Shown in pieces: positions 36,725-44,802 of a stretch of DNA of 64,000 bases. Location of the stretch: contig JAHBYP010000003.1 of the NCBI GenBank assembly GCA_019635875.1, forward strand, positions 496,001 through 560,000, given 5' to 3'. The notes under the pieces are model-generated. The model saw only the letters and a list, made by a program, of their open reading frames with translations, was not told the DNA's origin and did no database searches. Each line of letters starts with the position of its first letter. The first letter of the stretch is position 1. The translations under genes were made by a program, and so were the position numbers. The DNA is from Alphaproteobacteria bacterium. GTDB lineage: Bacteria > Pseudomonadota > Alphaproteobacteria > Reyranellales > Reyranellaceae.

Positions 36725-37363
36725 CTACTTGGTCCCGAACAGCCGGTCGCCGGCGTCGCCCAGGCCCGGCATGATGTAGGCGTGGTCGTTGAGCTCGCGG
36801 TCGATCGCGGCGACGGTCAGCGGCACGTCGGGATGCGCCTCGGTGAAGGCCTTGACGCCCTCGGGCGCGGCCAGCACGCAAAGCAGCTTGATCCAGCGCG
36901 CGCCGGCGCCCTTGAGCAGGTCGACGGCGGCGATGGCGGAATTGGCGGTCGCCAGCATCGGATCGCAGACCAGCACCAGGCGCTCGCCCAGCGCCTCGGG
37001 CATCTTGAAGTAGTACTCGACGGCGGCCTTGGTCTCGGGATCGCGATACAGGCCGATATGGCCGACGCGCGCGCCGGGCACGAGGTCGAGCAGGCCGTCG
37101 GCGAGGCCCAGCCCGGCGCGCAGGACGGGCACCACCACCAGCTTCTTGCCGTCGATGAACGGCGCGTCCATCGCTTCCAGCGGCGTGTCGATGCGCTGCG
37201 TCGCGAGCGGCAGGTCGCGCGTCACCTCGTAGCCCAGCAGCAGCGCGATCTCGCGCAGCAGGCGGCGGAAATTGGTCGTCGACGTCTCCCTGTTGCGCAT
37301 GATGCTGAGCTTGTGCTGCACCAGCGGATGGTCGACGACGGTGACGCTGCTGTTGTTGGCCAT
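36725..37363 (-). CDS. upp: Uracil phosphoribosyltransferase
   Basis: A 212-residue type I phosphoribosyltransferase converting uracil and PRPP to UMP. Visible are [22 protein letters not shown] at the N-terminus (part: [12 protein letters not shown]), [16 protein letters not shown] near 80, the PRPP-binding loop [19 protein letters not shown] near 128 and the uracil-binding C-terminus [24 protein letters not shown] precedes the ATG. Its neighbours are the URC1-like and URC4 genes, so here it probably serves as URC6, the entry enzyme of URC uracil catabolism, rather than plain salvage. Confidence 0.95.
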   Translation of the reverse strand: MANNSSVTVVDHPLVQHKLSIMRNRETSTTNFRRLLREIALLLGYEVTRDLPLATQRIDTPLEAMDAPFIDGKKLVVVPVLRAGLGLADGLLDLVPGARVGHIGLYRDPETKAAVEYYFKMPEALGERLVLVCDPMLATANSAIAAVDLLKGAGARWIKLLCVLAAPEGVKAFTEAHPDVPLTVAAIDRELNDHAYIMPGLGDAGDRLFGTK

Positions 37364-37387
37364 GATGCTCCCCGAAAGCACGTGGGC

Positions 37388-38635
37388 TCAGAATACCGTG
37401 CCGTCGCTGTCGATGGCGATGGGCGGCGCGCCGCCCGGCCGCCGCTCGGCGGCGATCCTGCGGCCCGCGAGCCACGTGCCGCCCTCCAGCACCTTGACCA
37501 GCGGCAGGGTCTGGGCGTCGAGCCCGAGATGCAGGCGGACATGCGCGCCGATGCGATCGAGCAGCGCCACGGTCAACGCGCGCCATTCGACAATGACCTC
37601 GTCGCCCGGCGCCCAGGCGCGCTCGAGGGTCTCGCGCCGCTTCACGCGCAGCGCGCCGCTGTCGATCAGCAATCCGCCGTTGCGGTACTCCGGCAGGCCG
37701 GTCAGCGCGTCGAGGTCGACGATCCTGATGCCCGCCTCCTCCAGCGGCTCGACCAGCGAGTAGGTCAGCCACTGCGAGAGCTTGTGGAACGGCACCAGCC
37801 CGTCCGTGCGGTCCCGGGCGCGCGCGGCCGGGTGCTTCCAGACATCGCCCAGCGCCACGCCCTCGATGTCGAGCCGCGACGGCCAGATCGGCGAGAAGGC
37901 ATCGAGCAAAGTCGCAAAAATCAGGGCCGCCGGCAGTGCCCCGTCCTTTGCCTGGCTGGCGAGATGGTCGAAGAGGTTGCCGAGCCGCGCGCCGGCGCCG
38001 AACAGGTCGGGCCGCGCGGCGACGACCCCGCCGACCGACGCGATCAGCTCGGCGCGGCCGGCGAGACCGACCAGCGGGTTGTGCGGAAAGACCTGGAAGG
38101 CCATCGCCAGATCAGGCGCGCCGAAGCGCCTGAGCGCCTCGGCGTCGGCGCGCAGCGGGCTGGCCGGATCGTTCGAGAAGCCGCCGCGGCGATAGAGATC
38201 GAAGCTGGCGACCGCGAGCCCTTCCGACCTTGCGTAGCGCGCGCCGCCGTCGGGCTCGCGATAGCCCCAGTCGGCTCCGGCGCCGGCGTCGAGCAGCACC
38301 GAGGTGATCGCCAGCTCGACCCGGATGCGCGCGCGCTCGGCCTTGCCGGCGCCGCGCAGCGTGCCCGCCAGCGCCGCCCACCGGTCGCGGCCGCCGACCT
38401 CGAAGTGCCGCCAGCGCGCGTGGAACGGCACCTTGCGCGGATCGGGGAAGCGCTCGTGGATCACCGCGAGGGTGAGCCGCACCGCGTTTTCCAGCCCGTT
38501 GGCGTCGAGCGCGAAATGCGGCGACTGGCCATCCTCGACATGGCGCAGCACCATCTCGGCGCGCTCGCGGATCGTCGCCGGGTCGCGCAGGCGGGCGATC
38601 GCCGAGCCCGCCAGCGGCGAGATGTCGGAACTCAC
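37388..38635 (-). CDS. URC4/Urg3-family protein (DUF1688)
   Basis: A 415-residue DUF1688 protein. It begins at a GTG overlapping the upstream stop (GTGA). Recognisable family segments are RLRDPATIRERAEMVLRHVE, HARWRHFEVGGRDRW near 100, FDLYRRGGFSNDPASPLRAD and the end region PLVKVLEGGTWLAGRRIAAE. URC4 is required for uracil catabolism in yeasts and co-occurs with URC1 and uracil phosphoribosyltransferase genes in bacteria, but its reaction is not settled. No cofactor motif is apparent. Confidence 0.9.
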   Translation of the reverse strand: MSSDISPLAGSAIARLRDPATIRERAEMVLRHVEDGQSPHFALDANGLENAVRLTLAVIHERFPDPRKVPFHARWRHFEVGGRDRWAALAGTLRGAGKAERARIRVELAITSVLLDAGAGADWGYREPDGGARYARSEGLAVASFDLYRRGGFSNDPASPLRADAEALRRFGAPDLAMAFQVFPHNPLVGLAGRAELIASVGGVVAARPDLFGAGARLGNLFDHLASQAKDGALPAALIFATLLDAFSPIWPSRLDIEGVALGDVWKHPAARARDRTDGLVPFHKLSQWLTYSLVEPLEEAGIRIVDLDALTGLPEYRNGGLLIDSGALRVKRRETLERAWAPGDEVIVEWRALTVALLDRIGAHVRLHLGLDAQTLPLVKVLEGGTWLAGRRIAAERRPGGAPPIAIDSDGTVF

Positions 38636-39900
38636 TCCGTCAGCCCCCTGCCCTTGGGCTTGGCGAGCTCGGTCTCGTCCGGCTTGGCGACGCTGAAGTA
38701 GCCGGCGGCCTTCTTGGCATCCATCTCGACCTGGGCGTCGGGCGGAATCAGCTCGGGCGGGATCTCGACCTGCTCGCCGATCTCGATGCCCATCTCGCGC
38801 AGCGCGCCCGACTTCATGTTGCTCATCGAAGCGAAGCGGTCGATGCGCGTGATGCCCAGCCAGTGGAAGACGTCGGGCATCAGCTGCTGGAAGCGCATGT
38901 CCTGCACGCCGGCGACGCATTCGGTGCGCGCGAAATACTGCGCCGCGCTGTCGCCGCCGACCTGCCGCTTGCGCGCGTTGTAGACCAGGAACTTGGTAAC
39001 CTCGCCCAGCGCGCGGCCTTCCTTGCGATTGTAGACCACGAGGCCGACGCCGCCCCGCTGCGCCTGCTCGACGCACAGCTCCATGCCGTGCGCGAGATAG
39101 GGCCGGCAGGTGCAGATGTCCGAGCCGAAGACGTCGGAGCCGTTGCACTCGTCATGCACGCGGCAGGCGATCTTCGTCTCCTTCTTGCCGAGCTTCGTCA
39201 CGTCGCCGAAGAAATACAGCGTCATGCCGCCGATCGGCGGCAGGAAGACCTTGATGTCGGAGCGCGTCACCAGTTCCGGGTACATGCCGCCGGTCTGCTC
39301 GAAGAGGGCGCGGCGCAGGTCGGTCTCGGCGATGCCGAAGCGCTGGGCGACGCCGGGCAGCCACCACACCGGCTCGATCGCCGCCTTGGTGACGCGCACG
39401 TCGCCCGAGGCCAGCAGCACCTCGCCGTCAGGCTTCAGCCGGCCGGCCTCGATGGCGTCCTTGATCTCGGGCATGCCGACATGCGCCTTGGTCACGGCGA
39501 TGGTCGGGCGGATGTCGAGGCCCTCGGCCAGGCGGTCGGCGAAGACCTCGGCGACGAGATGGCCCCACGGGTCGAACGACACGATCTTCGTCTGATCGCC
39601 CCATTGCGGGAACGGGCCGATCGGCACCGCCGGGGCGGTGTTGGTGAGGTCGGCGCGATGGTTGGGGTCAAGCGTGTGCGCGGCGATGGCGAGCGCGCGG
39701 TAGATGCCGTAGGCGCCGGCATGCACGCCGATGGCGTTGCGGCGGCCGGGCTGGCTGAGCGTGGCGATCACCGGCCCGCGCTCGGCGGCGGTGGGCGCAC
39801 CCCATTTCAGCGGCACTGGCTGGGCGGCACCGGCCGGGGGATGCGAGGTCAGGCGGATGTGACGGCGGGGGCCTTTGGGAGGCGTATCGGACAACGACAT
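38632..39900 (-). CDS. GTP cyclohydrolase II-like protein, URC1 type
   Basis: A 422-residue protein, about twice the size of a plain RibA. The N-terminal about 190 residues are specific to URC1-like proteins (HPPAGAAQPVPLKWGAPTAA, SQPGRRNAIGVHAGAYGIYR). The C-terminal half has the cyclohydrolase II core: Zn-binding Cys in RVHDECNGSDVFGSDICTCR near 282, GVGLVVYNRKEGRALGE near 322 and RIDRFASMSNMK near 375. In the URC pathway it is thought to act on uridine nucleotide. First gene of the uracil catabolism operon. Confidence 0.92.
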   Translation of the reverse strand: MSLSDTPPKGPRRHIRLTSHPPAGAAQPVPLKWGAPTAAERGPVIATLSQPGRRNAIGVHAGAYGIYRALAIAAHTLDPNHRADLTNTAPAVPIGPFPQWGDQTKIVSFDPWGHLVAEVFADRLAEGLDIRPTIAVTKAHVGMPEIKDAIEAGRLKPDGEVLLASGDVRVTKAAIEPVWWLPGVAQRFGIAETDLRRALFEQTGGMYPELVTRSDIKVFLPPIGGMTLYFFGDVTKLGKKETKIACRVHDECNGSDVFGSDICTCRPYLAHGMELCVEQAQRGGVGLVVYNRKEGRALGEVTKFLVYNARKRQVGGDSAAQYFARTECVAGVQDMRFQQLMPDVFHWLGITRIDRFASMSNMKSGALREMGIEIGEQVEIPPELIPPDAQVEMDAKKAAGYFSVAKPDETELAKPKGRGLTE

Positions 39901-39998
39901 TCTTGGCTTTCCGTACCGGCTCGGGCCGGGAAAGCGGTGAAGTCTAGCACCCTGTGGATAAACTTTGAAGGCGCACGAATGACGGCGCGATGACGCGG

Positions 39999-40688
39999 TC
40001 AGGTCCGCTTCAGGCCGGCATGGAACAGCCGCAGCAGGTCGGTGATGTCGTACACCGGCAGGCCCAGATCGCGCCGGAGCGCGGCGGCATAGGGCGGAAG
40101 GTTCGTGCACTCCAGCACTACCGCGCCGACATCGGGGTGGCGGGCCACCAGGCGGCGGCCGGCCAGCAAGGCCTCGCGCTCGACCTCGTCGCGGTCGAGC
40201 TCGGTGCCGTTGGCGAGGAACGTGCGGGCGAAGGCGCCGTTGGGCGGCATGCCCTCGATCGGCGTATCGCGCGAGGCGTCGACGGCGGCGAGGTGTGCGG
40301 CTGTGAGGTTCTCGCGGCTGGCGGTGATCACGCCGACACGGCGGCCGCCTGGCAAGGTGCGCGCCATCATCGGCACCAGCATCAGCGCCGAGGTCGCCAC
40401 CGGCACCGGCGAGACCATCGCCAGCGCCTGCTGGAACAGCGCCAGGAACCCGCAGCTCGTCGAGATGCCGATAGCCCCCTTCTCGGCCAGCGTCTTGGCG
40501 TTGGCCGCCAGCACGGCGCGGATGCGCGGCCGATCGTGCGCCGCGGCGACGGCGTCATGCGGGCCGAGGCCCTCGAGCGTCTGGTAGATCACCGGAAACG
40601 GAAACGTCTCGGCATTGCCGATGTCGCCGACGATGCGCGGGAAGCGCGTGTCGAGCATCAGGATGCCCAATGGGCGATCGGCTGCCAT
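39999..40688 (-). CDS. Asp/Glu racemase-family protein
   Basis: A 229-residue protein with the two catalytic Cys of cofactor-independent racemases/isomerases: GISTSCGFLALFQ near 80 and VVLECTNLPPYAAAL near 190. Other segments are LGILMLDTRFPRIVGDIGN and GRRVGVITASRENLT. GAAGGGGG precedes the ATG at 40688. The family includes aspartate racemase, maleate isomerase and hydantoin racemase. It lies 98 nt upstream of the uracil catabolism operon on the same strand and might be linked to it; this is context only. Confidence 0.86.
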   Translation of the reverse strand: MAADRPLGILMLDTRFPRIVGDIGNAETFPFPVIYQTLEGLGPHDAVAAAHDRPRIRAVLAANAKTLAEKGAIGISTSCGFLALFQQALAMVSPVPVATSALMLVPMMARTLPGGRRVGVITASRENLTAAHLAAVDASRDTPIEGMPPNGAFARTFLANGTELDRDEVEREALLAGRRLVARHPDVGAVVLECTNLPPYAAALRRDLGLPVYDITDLLRLFHAGLKRT

Positions 40689-40826
40689 GCGGCCCCCTTC
40701 GTTATCGGTGTCCGTCGCGCCGCCATGGCGAGACACGTTGGGCGCAAAGGGTCGCCCAACTGCGGCGAAGTTAAGGCATATTGCCCGCCGCGCGCTGCAA
40801 GTTCTTTGTGTGACCGGCGATGATGT

Positions 40827-41765
40827 TCAGAGCGCTGTGATGGCCTCGCGCAAGCGCGCCTCGCAGCTCGCGAGCGCCTCCAAGGTCTCGGCGGTGCCGG
40901 CCCGGTCATCCTGCATGAAGCGGCTGTGGCAATCGCCGAACAGCCCGGCCTGCTGCTGCTTCAGCGCCGCGATGGCGGGATCGATGCCGGCGAAGAACGC
41001 CGCGAAATGCAGCGCGCGCTTGGCGCCCAGCGGTAGCGCGAAGAACCGCAGATGACCCACTTGCGCCGGGCTGAGGGCACGATCGCGCGCCAGTCTCGCG
41101 AGGCTGCGGATCGCCGGCTCGCCCTCGGGCCAGCCGCGCTCGGCGGCGATGACCTCGCTTTGCCGGTACAGGCTCTTGAACCAGGCGACCGCCTCCTGGC
41201 GGATGGCGGCGTCCGAGGGCGTGCGCGCTCGCCGCGGCGCGCACCACGCGCGAAACGCACCACGCCGATAGGCGATGCTCGACGCCCGCCATGACTCGGC
41301 CAGCAGCTCGCGCGACAGCATGACCGCCGCATAGCCCGCCGGATCGTAGATCCGCACATGGCCGGCATCGATCGCGCTGACCAGCACGTAGTGATCGACC
41401 CCGCCACCTGGCGGGCGTGCCGGGTTGTAGTGCAGCAGGCTCATGTCGAGCGGGCCGACGACCACCGGTCCCGAGGCCAGGCGCGACTCCAGCCAGTCGA
41501 AGGGCGGCGCGGTTCCGTCCTCCTGGGCGTGCTCCTCGAAGTCGAAGCCCAGGATCTCCAGGGCGCGCGTGATGCCGCGATCCGGCAGGCCGGCGGCGCC
41601 GCTGAAGAACGGCAGCTCGCCCGGAATGCAGGCGCCGAGGCCCACGCCGGAGAGGACTTCGATATCGGCCGGCCTGGTGGCGAAGCCGCTGGCGCCCAGC
41701 AGCATCGCCGCGGAGTTGGCGTAGCAGTACCAGTAGCCGTCGAGGAACGGGATGGGTCGGTTCAT
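40827..41765 (-). CDS. Papain/C39-like (BtrH N-like) domain protein
   Basis: A 312-residue protein. The first half resembles a cysteine-peptidase-like fold: GYWYCYANSAAMLLGASG with Cys at about 14, GGGVDHYVLVSAID with His near 125 and VRIYDPAGY with Asp near 141, giving a Cys-His-Asp order as in C39 peptidases and BtrH-type acyltransferase N-domains. The second half is helical with no motif I recognise. No signal peptide, transporter or peptide precursor is adjacent. It could be a peptidase, transglutaminase-like enzyme or acyltransferase; undecided. Confidence 0.7.
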   Translation of the reverse strand: MNRPIPFLDGYWYCYANSAAMLLGASGFATRPADIEVLSGVGLGACIPGELPFFSGAAGLPDRGITRALEILGFDFEEHAQEDGTAPPFDWLESRLASGPVVVGPLDMSLLHYNPARPPGGGVDHYVLVSAIDAGHVRIYDPAGYAAVMLSRELLAESWRASSIAYRRGAFRAWCAPRRARTPSDAAIRQEAVAWFKSLYRQSEVIAAERGWPEGEPAIRSLARLARDRALSPAQVGHLRFFALPLGAKRALHFAAFFAGIDPAIAALKQQQAGLFGDCHSRFMQDDRAGTAETLEALASCEARLREAITAL

Positions 41766-41845
41766 GCCGCGAGACTAGCGGCGCCGTCGGCGGCCCGCTT
41801 GATCGCGATTGCGCCCCACCGGCCAGGGCGAGCGCATGGGGCTTT

Positions 41846-41997
41846 CTTCCCTTCTCCCCGCGCAGGCGGGGAGAAGGTGCCCGAAGGGCGGATGAGGGGC
41901 TTCACGATGCTATGGTCGAACGCGGTGCCAGTTGCGCCGCTCATCCGCCTCGCTTGCGCTCGGCACCTTCTCCCCGCCTTCGCGGGGAGAAGGGAAG
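41846..41997. repeat. Long inverted repeat, family 2, copy 2
   Basis: A 152-bp element with outer arms CTTCCCTTCTCCCCGCG and CGCGGGGAGAAGGGAAG, an inner hairpin in each arm (CTCCCCGC...GCGGGGAG), and GGCGGATGAGGGG against CGCTCATCCGCC further in. It is related in architecture to the element at 28769 but with AGAAGG in place of AGAGGG. It fills the gap between the C39-like gene and the CinA-type gene. Confidence 0.85.
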
Positions 41998-42028
41998 ATG
42001 CGATCGCCCTGCCTTACCGACCGCCGCC

Positions 42029-42784
42029 CTATTGCACGAACTCGTCGGCCTCGCCGCCCATCTCGCGCAGGAAGGCCTGCAGCTCAATCGAGGCGCTGGC
42101 CAGCCGCTGGTCGTCGGTGCCGCGCAGCACCAGCTGCACGCTGGGCCGACCGTTGCGGAAGCCGGGGTAGGAGCCGATGTCGATGTCCTCGTAGCGCTGC
42201 TGCAGGGCGCCGAGCTTCTCGGCGATCAGGCCCTCGGGCTGGTTGGTGCGTACGGTACGGCTGAGCATCGGCTTACCGCCGACCAAGCGGTGCTTCACAG
42301 CGTCGAACATGCCCTCGACGATGCGCGGGATGCCGGCGAAGGTGAACACGTTCCCCATCTGGAAGCCGGGCGCCACCGAGATCGGGTTGTCGACCAGCAC
42401 GCCGCCATGCGGCACGCGCGCCATGCGCCGCCGCGCCGGGGTGAACAGCGCCACGTCGCCGTAGTAGCGGGTCATGCGGTCGATCGCCTCGGGATGCTCG
42501 GAGATGCCGACACCGAAGGCCTTGGCGATGCAGTCGGCGGTGATGTCGTCGTGCGTCGGGCCGATGCCGCCCGTGGTGAAGACATAGTCGAACCTGCGGC
42601 GCACCTCGTTGACCGTCTCGACGATGCGTGCCTCGATGTCGGGCACCACCCGGCATTCCATCACCCGCACGCCGAGCTTGCCCAGCTCGGTGGCGAGGAA
42701 CGGGATATTGGCGTCCTTGGTGCGGCCCGACAGGATCTCGTTGCCGATGACCAGGATGCAGGCGGTGACGATCTTCTCGGACAT
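42029..42784 (-). CDS. CinA/MoaB-type molybdopterin-binding domain protein
   Basis: A 251-residue protein with the MoCF_biosynth/CinA N-terminal domain: VIGNEILSGRTKDAN near 13, FTTGGIGPTHDDITAD near 68 and FAGIPRIVEGMF near 150. The C-terminal nicotinamide-nucleotide amidase domain of long CinA proteins is absent, so this is the short form. Related proteins act as ADP-ribose pyrophosphatase-like enzymes or in cofactor repair; the usual 'competence/damage-inducible' name carries little functional information. Confidence 0.9.
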   Translation of the reverse strand: MSEKIVTACILVIGNEILSGRTKDANIPFLATELGKLGVRVMECRVVPDIEARIVETVNEVRRRFDYVFTTGGIGPTHDDITADCIAKAFGVGISEHPEAIDRMTRYYGDVALFTPARRRMARVPHGGVLVDNPISVAPGFQMGNVFTFAGIPRIVEGMFDAVKHRLVGGKPMLSRTVRTNQPEGLIAEKLGALQQRYEDIDIGSYPGFRNGRPSVQLVLRGTDDQRLASASIELQAFLREMGGEADEFVQ

Positions 42785-42897
42785 CGGCGGGAACTCGGGC
42801 GGCCATTGCGTCGGGTGCCGGCACCATAGCCAAGGCAGGCCGGCAAGGCATCCCCTACCCCTTGCCTGCCGGGGGTGGCGGTGCCAAATAGGGCGGC

Positions 42898-43728
42898 ATG
42901 ATGTTCCGGGCGGAGAAGACGGCGATGGAGGATTACTGGCGGCAGGACGAGCGCCAGATCAAGATCCATGCGCCCGAGGATTTCGAGGGCATGCGCAAGG
43001 CCGGCCGGCTGGCCGCCGAGGTCCTCGACATGCTGGTGCCGCGGGTCAAGCCGGGCGTCACCACGGAGCAGCTCGACAAGATCTGCCACGACTTCATCGT
43101 CGACCACGGCGCCGTGCCCGCCCCGCTGGGCTATCGCGGCTACCCGAAGTCGATCTGCACCTCGATCAACCACGTGGTCTGCCACGGCATCCCGGGCGAT
43201 CGGGTGCTGGTCGACGGCGACGTGCTGAACATCGACATCACCGTGATCCTCGACGGCTGGTACGGCGACACCAGCCGCATGTTCTATGTCGGCGAGCCCA
43301 AGCTGCTGGCGCGCCGCCTGAGCGACACCACGCACGAGGCCATGATGCGCGGCATCGCCGCCGTGAAGCCCGGCGCGCGGCTGGGCGATATCGGCCACGC
43401 CATCCAGACACTGGCCGAGAGCAACCGTTTCTCGGTGGTCCGCGATTTCTGCGGCCATGGCCTGGGCCGCATCTTCCACGACGCGCCCAACATCCTGCAT
43501 TACGGCGTCGCCGGCACCGGCCCTGTCCTCAAGCCGGGCATGTTCTTCACCATCGAGCCGATGATCAACGCCGGCCGTTACGAGGTGAAGATCCTGGGCG
43601 ACGGCTGGACGGCGGTGACCAAGGACCGCTCGCTCTCGGCGCAGTTCGAGCACTCGGTCGGCGTCACCGAGACCGGCGTCGAGATCTTCACCCTCTCGCC
43701 CCAGGGGCTGCACAAGCCGCCCTACTGA
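42898..43728 (+). CDS. map: Methionine aminopeptidase, type I
   Basis: A 276-residue metallo-aminopeptidase removing the initiator Met. Metal and catalytic residues are all present: His in VVCHGIPGDR near 98, Asp in LNIDITVILDGWYGDTSRM near 115 and 126, His in CGHGLGRIFHDAP near 188, Glu in MFFTIEPMIN near 221 and Glu in AQFEHSVGVT near 252. An internal ATG at 42925 with GGAGA ahead is a possible alternative start, removing nine residues. The N-terminal RDERQIKIHAPEDFEGMRKA-like segment is typical of alphaproteobacteria. Confidence 0.95.
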   Translation: MMFRAEKTAMEDYWRQDERQIKIHAPEDFEGMRKAGRLAAEVLDMLVPRVKPGVTTEQLDKICHDFIVDHGAVPAPLGYRGYPKSICTSINHVVCHGIPGDRVLVDGDVLNIDITVILDGWYGDTSRMFYVGEPKLLARRLSDTTHEAMMRGIAAVKPGARLGDIGHAIQTLAESNRFSVVRDFCGHGLGRIFHDAPNILHYGVAGTGPVLKPGMFFTIEPMINAGRYEVKILGDGWTAVTKDRSLSAQFEHSVGVTETGVEIFTLSPQGLHKPPY

Positions 43729-43824
43729 GCCTCCGCCGGCTTTTTCCCGCCCCTGCCCTTTTGCTGCCGCAGTGTCCCTTACACTGCCCGACGCAACCTG
43801 CGCGGGCGGATCGGGGGGAAAGGC

Positions 43825-44802
43825 ATGGCGCGGCGCAAGAACGGCCTGGGGGATGACGCGGCACCGCCGGCCGCATCCGACGATTCCGCACTCTTATCCC
43901 TGATCGCCGCCGGCCTGCATCTGCGGCAGGCCAGGATGCGGGATGGCTCCGAGATCTGGCGCATCGGCGGCAACACGCTGACGCACCGCGACGCGCTGCG
44001 CGAGGCCGGCGGCACGTGGAACCGCCTCGAGCAGGTCTGGGAGTTCGCCGGCGAGGATCCGACCGCGACGGTGGCGCTGGCGCTGGCTGCCAGGCCGGCG
44101 ACCGTCGGCCACAATTCCAGGGAGGCCGGCGAGAAGCCGCATTACCACGGCCATCGCCAGCGCGTTCGCGACCGCGCGCTGGGCTCGGGTCTCGACGGCT
44201 TCCAGGACTACGAGCTGCTCGAATTGCTGCTGTTCTACGGCATAGAGCGCATCGACACCAAGCCGGTGGCCAAGAAGCTGCTGGCGCGCTTCGGCACGCT
44301 GGGCGACGTCTTCGCCGCAGACGCCGAGCTCCTGAAGGAGTTCGACATCGACCAGCGCACCCTGGTGCTGCTGCGCGCGCTGCGCGAGACCGGCGCGCGG
44401 CTGGCGCGGCGCGAGGTGGTCGAGCGGCCGGTGATCACGTCCTGGGACAAGCTGCTCGACTACTGCCACGCCGCGCTGGCGCACGAGAAGACCGAGCGCT
44501 TCAACATCCTCTTCCTCGACCGCAAGAACGTGCTGATCGCCGACGAGACCCAGCAGAGGGGCACGGTCGACCACACGCCGGTCTATCCGCGCGAAGTCGC
44601 CAAGCGCGCCCTGCAGCTCGACGCCTCGGCGATCATCATGGTGCACAACCATCCCTCGGGCGATCCCACGCCCTCGCGCGCCGACATCGAGATGACGAAA
44701 GAGGTAAAGACCGCGCTGAAGGCCGTCGGCATCGAGCTGCACGATCACCTGGTGATCGGCCGCAAGGCCAATGCCAGCTTCAGGAGCCTGGGGCTGCTGT
44801 AG
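43825..44802 (+). CDS. radC: RadC/MPN-domain protein with N-terminal extension
   Basis: A 325-residue JAB1/MPN protein. The C-terminal metalloprotease-like JAMM motif MVHNHPSGDPTPSRADIEMT lies near 272-291. The HhH-like region FQDYELLELLLFYGI near 132 and YHGHRQRVRDRALG near 106 match the RadC start, so about 100 N-terminal residues are extra; they contain IGGNTLTHRDALREAGGTWN, resembling a short nucleic-acid or protein-binding fold. Its final codons (VIGRKANASFRSLGLL) are duplicated as DNA at 47978-48028. Overlaps the convergent cyclase gene by 23 bp. RadC's role in DNA repair is disputed. Confidence 0.92.
   Translation: MARRKNGLGDDAAPPAASDDSALLSLIAAGLHLRQARMRDGSEIWRIGGNTLTHRDALREAGGTWNRLEQVWEFAGEDPTATVALALAARPATVGHNSREAGEKPHYHGHRQRVRDRALGSGLDGFQDYELLELLLFYGIERIDTKPVAKKLLARFGTLGDVFAADAELLKEFDIDQRTLVLLRALRETGARLARREVVERPVITSWDKLLDYCHAALAHEKTERFNILFLDRKNVLIADETQQRGTVDHTPVYPREVAKRALQLDASAIIMVHNHPSGDPTPSRADIEMTKEVKTALKAVGIELHDHLVIGRKANASFRSLGLL
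44752..44802. repeat. Direct repeat at radC 3' end, left copy
   Basis: The last 51 bp of radC match 47978-48028 at 44 of 51 positions in direct orientation, including a 21-nt identical core starting GCTTCAGGAGCC. The two copies enclose the globin/cyclase/OsmC/GlxA genes, 3226 bp from repeat to repeat. This is the pattern left by site-specific integration at a gene's 3' end. Confidence 0.85.

Noticed and set aside
36782..38701. A 639-codon plus-strand ORF opposite upp and the URC4 gene
   Set aside because: Antisense to two well-recognised genes and compositionally a shadow frame.
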